From: CAZPEV01 sp964585635
GTDB lineage: Bacteria > Zixibacteria > MSB-5A5 > GN15 > JAAZOE01
Assembly (NCBI GenBank): GCA_964585635.1
Contig: CAZPEV010000143.1
Span: 1 to 8,703 of the forward strand
Direction: 5' to 3'
Length of the DNA: 8,703 nt
Shown here: positions 5,053 to 8,703 of the stretch, in pieces
How the letters are laid out: the number at the start of each line of letters is the position of its first letter
Numbering within the stretch: position 1 is the stretch's first letter
Notes under the pieces: model-generated
Told to the model about the DNA's origin: nothing
Database searches by the model: none
Seen by the model: only the letters and a program-made list of their open reading frames with translations
Translations under genes and position numbers: made by a program

Positions 5053-8028
5053 ATGAGTAGGCGATCGTCACAAAGGGGCGTCACGCGGGAGAGACTGACA
5101 AGGGCGGTTCTCATTTCGCTTGCCCTTTTTCTCGCAGAAGGCGCCTTCGGCCAAATCAGTGAAGGCGGAACACCACCAAGTCTGGCCCCTGGTTTCGGTC
5201 TCCTCAAGGCTTTGCCCGGTCAGATTCAGACCGTAGCCATGCCTCCGGTCGATGTACGGGCGCTTCTGGCCGAGGACAGCATTGAGGAAACCCAGGGTCT
5301 CCCCTTCCGCTTTGGCTATCCTATTGATGTCAATTACTCCCTTGATAACTCAGGAACCTGGACTGAAACCGGAGATGGCGGGCGGCTCTGGCGGCTGAGG
5401 ATAGAGTCGACCGGAGCGTATTCCCTGAATCTCCTCTATAGCCAATACCACCTGCCGCCGGGAGCCAAGCTCTTCATATACAGTGGAGATCAGAGCCAGA
5501 TCATCGGCGCCTTTACCGATCGGAACAAAAAGGATGACGGACAATTCGCCACGGCACAGGTCAAGGGTGCTGTCTCCATTCTTGAATATTATGAGGCGCC
5601 GGAGGTGCGAGGGCAGGGGAAACTGACCGTTTCCCGGGTGGTGCACGCCTATAAAGATATATTCAGCTTCGACCAAACCAAGGACGTGCTGAATTATGGG
5701 GATGCCGATTCCTGCAACGTCAATATCAATTGTCCGGAAGGGCAATCTTGGCAGAATGACAAACGATCGGTCGCGATGGTCCTGACCGGAGGCGGATCGC
5801 GGATTTGCAGCGGCGCCCTGGTTAATGATGTTCGTCAAGATCAGACGCCGTATTTCCTGACAGCTTATCATTGCCTCGGTGGCGAATCGACCTGGATTTT
5901 CATGTTCAACTATGAAAGTCCGAGCTGCGAAAATGCTAGTGGCCCGACCTCGTATACCCTTTCCGGCTCGATCCGGCGGGCCAGCTACTCCACCTCTGAT
6001 TTTGCCCTCTTGCAGATCAGCGAACCACCGCCGGCCGGATATAGTGTCTATTACGCCGGGTGGTCGAATCTGGATGTGGCCTCCCAATCATCGGTTTGTA
6101 TTCATCACCCCGTCGGCGACATAAAGAAGATTTCGTTTGATTATGACTCGCTGACCCAGGCCGATTACCTGTCGACGACCGGCACGACCCATTGGCGGAT
6201 CGGAAGCTGGGATATCGGCACGACCGAGCCAGGTTCTTCAGGGTCGCCTCTTTTTGATCAGCACCATCGCATTGTAGGGCAGTTGCACGGAGGATACGCC
6301 TCCTGCACCAGCCTCACGTCCGACTGGTTTGGAAAATTCGCGAGATCGTGGAACGGCGGCGGGACGCCGTCGACGCGCCTCAAGGATTGGTTGGATCCGG
6401 ACAACACCGGCGCCACGACGCTGAACGGTTTCGATCCCCGATTGGGCGTTTCCATCATGCATCTCCCTCTGCCGAATACAATCGACACGGTCACCGCCTA
6501 TGAGGTAATCTGCTCGATTCTTTCAGACTCCCCGCTTCTGGCGGATTCGCTGCTGCTCTACTATAGAACGTCGGCGGTCTGGCAGACGGAATCGCTGCAG
6601 CCAACGGGAAGCCTGCACGAGTACCAGGCCGCTATCCCGGCCCAGTCCGCCGGAAGCCAGGTGTTCTACTACCTTTATGCCAAGGACACACAAGGCAGTT
6701 CCGATACGACCGACATTTTCTCATTTCAGGTGGAGTTTGTCCCGGCTATTTCGGCCGCTCCGACTTCATTTGCGACGACGCTGCAGATCGGCGATACGAC
6801 CTACGACCAGATGATTATCAGCAATTCCGCCCCCGGTGAACTGACATACGCAATTTCGATTCGTCCTCAGGTGGAGCAGAATTCGTTGTTTGAGAGTCTG
6901 AGGGCCGCCGGGCTGGTCGAACCGGTCTATCATGAGTATCCGGCCGGATTTGACGATTACGTGGATATCAAAGGCAGCGATGACCCCCGCAGGGGATTCC
7001 CGGTGGAAAAGAACGCCGGGGGTCCTGACAGTTTTGGCCACTATTGGATTGATTCCGATCAACCGGGCGGCCCGGTCTTCAACTGGATCGAAATCTCAGG
7101 AACCGGCGCAGATATTACCTTTGGCCTAACTGATGATAACTACACCGGTCCCCACCCGATCGGCTTTGCCTTCCCTTACTATGGCAGCCGTTACAACCAG
7201 TTCTACTTAGGCTCGAACGGCATTATCGGATTCGACACGACCGGCATGTGGTCGCGTACCAAAACCAGTATCCCGACACCTGCGCCGCCGAGCAATATTC
7301 TGGCCTGGCTTTGGGATGACCTTAATCCCGACGATCCAAATAATCCGGGGGCGCGGGTCTACCTCTATTCCGATACCGCCGCGTGCGTGATCGAATTCGT
7401 CAATTATCCAGAGTATTTCGCCAATCCCGGCGATGTCATTACGGACGAAGTTATTCTGGAATCTGACGGGGCGGTTACCTATCAATACCGAAAGATCGCT
7501 TCTGGATTCGACGCCGCTTCCTGCGCAGTGGGAATGGAAAACCTCGACGGCAGCGACGGTCTGCAGGTTGCCTATTTGACGCCGTATCTTCATGATAACC
7601 TGGCCATTAAGCTGTACCGGCCTTATCAATGGCTTTCCCCGAGCAAGTCTTCCGGGACGCTGGCCTTTGGCATGGCGGACACGATCAATTGTATGTTTAC
7701 AACCGGCAAGCTGGATTCGGGGGTGTATAATTCGATCATTTCTATCTCCAGCAATGATCCCGATCCGGTCGATAATCCCTGGAATATTCCCGCCCAGCTA
7801 ATGATCACCGTCCCGATCTCCTACCTCTGCGGGGATGCCAATCGCGATGGGCGGGTCAACGTCGCCGATGCCGTCTTTGACATCAACTACGTCTTCAAGG
7901 GCGGTGCGGCAGCCGTCCCGATCGAGGCCGGCGACGCCAATTGCGATCAGGCTTTCAACCTGTCCGACGCGATCTATATCGTCAATTATGTATTCAAGAG
8001 CGGTCCGCGGCCCTGCTGCCCTCGTTGA
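5053..8028 (+). CDS. Secreted lysyl-endopeptidase-like S1 serine protease with C-terminal dockerin
   Basis: A 991-residue exported protease. Residues 1-33 are a signal peptide (cleavage near AFG). About 34-217 is a propeptide-like region with LWRLRIESTGAYSLNLLY and LPPGAKLFIY. About 218-465 is a trypsin-fold domain with His273 (TAYHC), Asp316 (SDFALL) and Ser396 (GSSGSP). Around them lie QLHGG, SDWFGKF and TRLKDWLDP, strongly like Achromobacter lyticus lysyl endopeptidase. Asp424 matches the Asp that gives that enzyme Lys preference, so cleavage after Lys is likely but inferred. About 466-566 is a beta linker domain. About 567-602 and 857-919 look like two parts of one Ig-like domain, interrupted by an inserted module. 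Residues 926-989 are a dockerin whose second loop is altered (DANCDQAFNLSD). An in-frame TAA immediately precedes ATG 5053, so no earlier start exists; the ribosome binding site is weak. It may be co-transcribed with the gene 74 bp upstream. It acts outside the cytoplasm. Confidence 0.93.
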   Translation: MSRRSSQRGVTRERLTRAVLISLALFLAEGAFGQISEGGTPPSLAPGFGLLKALPGQIQTVAMPPVDVRALLAEDSIEETQGLPFRFGYPIDVNYSLDNSGTWTETGDGGRLWRLRIESTGAYSLNLLYSQYHLPPGAKLFIYSGDQSQIIGAFTDRNKKDDGQFATAQVKGAVSILEYYEAPEVRGQGKLTVSRVVHAYKDIFSFDQTKDVLNYGDADSCNVNINCPEGQSWQNDKRSVAMVLTGGGSRICSGALVNDVRQDQTPYFLTAYHCLGGESTWIFMFNYESPSCENASGPTSYTLSGSIRRASYSTSDFALLQISEPPPAGYSVYYAGWSNLDVASQSSVCIHHPVGDIKKISFDYDSLTQADYLSTTGTTHWRIGSWDIGTTEPGSSGSPLFDQHHRIVGQLHGGYASCTSLTSDWFGKFARSWNGGGTPSTRLKDWLDPDNTGATTLNGFDPRLGVSIMHLPLPNTIDTVTAYEVICSILSDSPLLADSLLLYYRTSAVWQTESLQPTGSLHEYQAAIPAQSAGSQVFYYLYAKDTQGSSDTTDIFSFQVEFVPAISAAPTSFATTLQIGDTTYDQMIISNSAPGELTYAISIRPQVEQNSLFESLRAAGLVEPVYHEYPAGFDDYVDIKGSDDPRRGFPVEKNAGGPDSFGHYWIDSDQPGGPVFNWIEISGTGADITFGLTDDNYTGPHPIGFAFPYYGSRYNQFYLGSNGIIGFDTTGMWSRTKTSIPTPAPPSNILAWLWDDLNPDDPNNPGARVYLYSDTAACVIEFVNYPEYFANPGDVITDEVILESDGAVTYQYRKIASGFDAASCAVGMENLDGSDGLQVAYLTPYLHDNLAIKLYRPYQWLSPSKSSGTLAFGMADTINCMFTTGKLDSGVYNSIISISSNDPDPVDNPWNIPAQLMITVPISYLCGDANRDGRVNVADAVFDINYVFKGGAAAVPIEAGDANCDQAFNLSDAIYIVNYVFKSGPRPCCPR
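7828..8025 (+). repeat. Duplicated halves of the protease dockerin
   Basis: Two F-hand-like halves: DANRDGRVNVADAVFDINYVFKG, whose key positions are at 7834-7896, and the second half from about 7933. In the second half the calcium loop has Gln instead of Gly after DANCD, and Ser instead of Gly before DAIY. Cysteines fall at residues 926, 964, 988 and 989. Confidence 0.75.
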
Positions 8029-8112
8029 GTTGCATCCGTTTCCCCAGCCCAGGCTCTTACCGTCTTCCAAGTCTCTGCCCTTGAGAGTAAAGGCGGGGCG
8101 GAAGTTTAGTCA

Positions 8113-8141
8113 TTGTCTTTTGGCACTCCGCTCACTACATT
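8113..8141 (+). promoter_or_regulatory. Weak candidate promoter for the permease gene
   Basis: TTGTCT (8113-8118) and TACATT (8136-8141) are separated by 17 bp, each matching 4 of 6 consensus bases. They lie about 40 bp before ATG 8180. No clear rho-independent terminator was found between the protease stop and this site, so readthrough is also possible. Confidence 0.3.
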
Positions 8142-8179
8142 ATTTCCAATCATCTAGTCGATACCGGGGGGAACGTGCT

Positions 8180-8703
8180 ATGGGCTATTGGCTGCGTGCT
8201 TATTTCCGATTTGCCGAGTTAAAGACGAATTTTCGGCAGGAGGCCATTGCCGGCCTGACGACGTTCGTGACAATGGCCTACATCATTATCGTCAATCCCA
8301 AGATCCTCGAAGCCGCCGGCATACCAGTAGGGCCATCGATGGTGGCGACCATTCTGACCGCCTGCTTTGGCACCCTGGCGATGGGGGTCTATGCTCGGCG
8401 TCCGTTCGCCATCGCCCCCTATATGGCCGAGAATGCCTTTGTGGCTTTCACCGTGGTCCAGGTGCTGGGGTACTGTTTGCAATCGGCGCTGGGGTCGGTC
8501 TTTCTCGGGGGTGTCCTCTTCACTATTGTCAGCTTGCTTGGTATCCGTAGTTGGCTATCGGCGTCGATCCCGGACTCCCTCAAGATTGCCTTCGCCGTCG
8601 GTATCGGGTTGTTTATGACATTCATCGGATTGAATGAAACCGGTATCGTCACACTGGGAACTCCCGGGGCACCAGTCCATGTCGGCAGCTTGGGCGAGGG
8701 GCG
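8180..8703 (+). CDS. NCS2-family (AzgA/PbuG-like) purine permease, 3' end missing
   Basis: The frame is open from ATG 8180 to the window edge, giving 174 residues of a protein that is usually about 430-500 long. It aligns from memory with E. coli AzgA. Residues 21-43 read as EAIAGLTTFVTMAYIIIVNP plus KIL, a classic first helix. Residues 78-93 carry IAPYMAENAFVAFTVV, and later SIPDSLKIAFAVGIGLF and a GLNETGIV stretch match in order. NCS2 permeases of this branch import adenine, guanine or hypoxanthine through the inner membrane by proton symport; the substrate here is not decided by the visible part. Where AzgA has AMGLNAF this protein has YMAENAF. The ATG follows GGGGGGAA by 6 nt, a modest ribosome binding site. 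Its neighbours give no functional link, and no purine riboswitch was recognised in the 150 bp upstream. Confidence 0.9.
   Translation, partial: MGYWLRAYFRFAELKTNFRQEAIAGLTTFVTMAYIIIVNPKILEAAGIPVGPSMVATILTACFGTLAMGVYARRPFAIAPYMAENAFVAFTVVQVLGYCLQSALGSVFLGGVLFTIVSLLGIRSWLSASIPDSLKIAFAVGIGLFMTFIGLNETGIVTLGTPGAPVHVGSLGEG

Overview
The window carries the accessory, secretion-rich DNA of a free-living Gram-negative-like bacterium. Three separate genes encode exported proteins that end in a type I dockerin of the form CGDANxDG...NxGDAVYxVNYxFKGG...DANCDG. Two of these also carry thrombospondin type 3 (TSP3) calcium-binding repeats. From memory, this dockerin style, with TSP3 repeats and a paired C-terminal cysteine end, is typical of candidate division Zixibacteria and related FCB-group lineages. 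That placement is an inference from protein style, because no rRNA or other marker gene is present. By eye the base composition is moderately GC-rich.

Layout. (1) Positions 2-550 (+) hold the C-terminal end of a TSP3-dockerin protein. (2) Positions 704-1225 (+) hold a ferritin-like/rubrerythrin-family diiron protein, interrupted by a 10-N assembly gap that appears to be artificial. (3) Positions 1265-2518 (-) hold an HI0933/YhiN-type flavoprotein, convergent with the previous gene. (4) Positions 2676-3023 (-) hold a small DsrE-fold protein resembling the C-terminal half of YedF, with a perfect 8-bp inverted repeat just upstream of its ribosome binding site. (5) Positions 3067-3684 show no convincing gene. 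(6) A consensus sigma-70 promoter at 3685-3712, followed by a perfect 7-bp dyad over the expected transcription start, precedes a secreted beta-domain/TSP3/dockerin protein (3779-4978). (7) Next comes a 991-residue secreted lysyl-endopeptidase-like serine protease with its own dockerin (5053-8028). (8) An NCS2-family purine permease begins at 8180 and runs off the window.

How they work together. The two genes from 3779 to 8028 lie 74 bp apart on the same strand. They could form one promoter-driven unit exporting a putative scaffold or adhesion-like protein and a protease that share the same calcium-binding C-terminal module. The first partial gene carries the same module but lies on the far side of housekeeping-type genes. 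All three dockerins share an identical four-cysteine spacing (38, then 24 residues), which I regard as the most distinctive feature here. The rubrerythrin-like protein, flavoprotein, DsrE-like protein and permease look like ordinary redox and transport genes with no visible link to the secreted set. I found no CRISPR array, insertion sequence, rRNA or tRNA.
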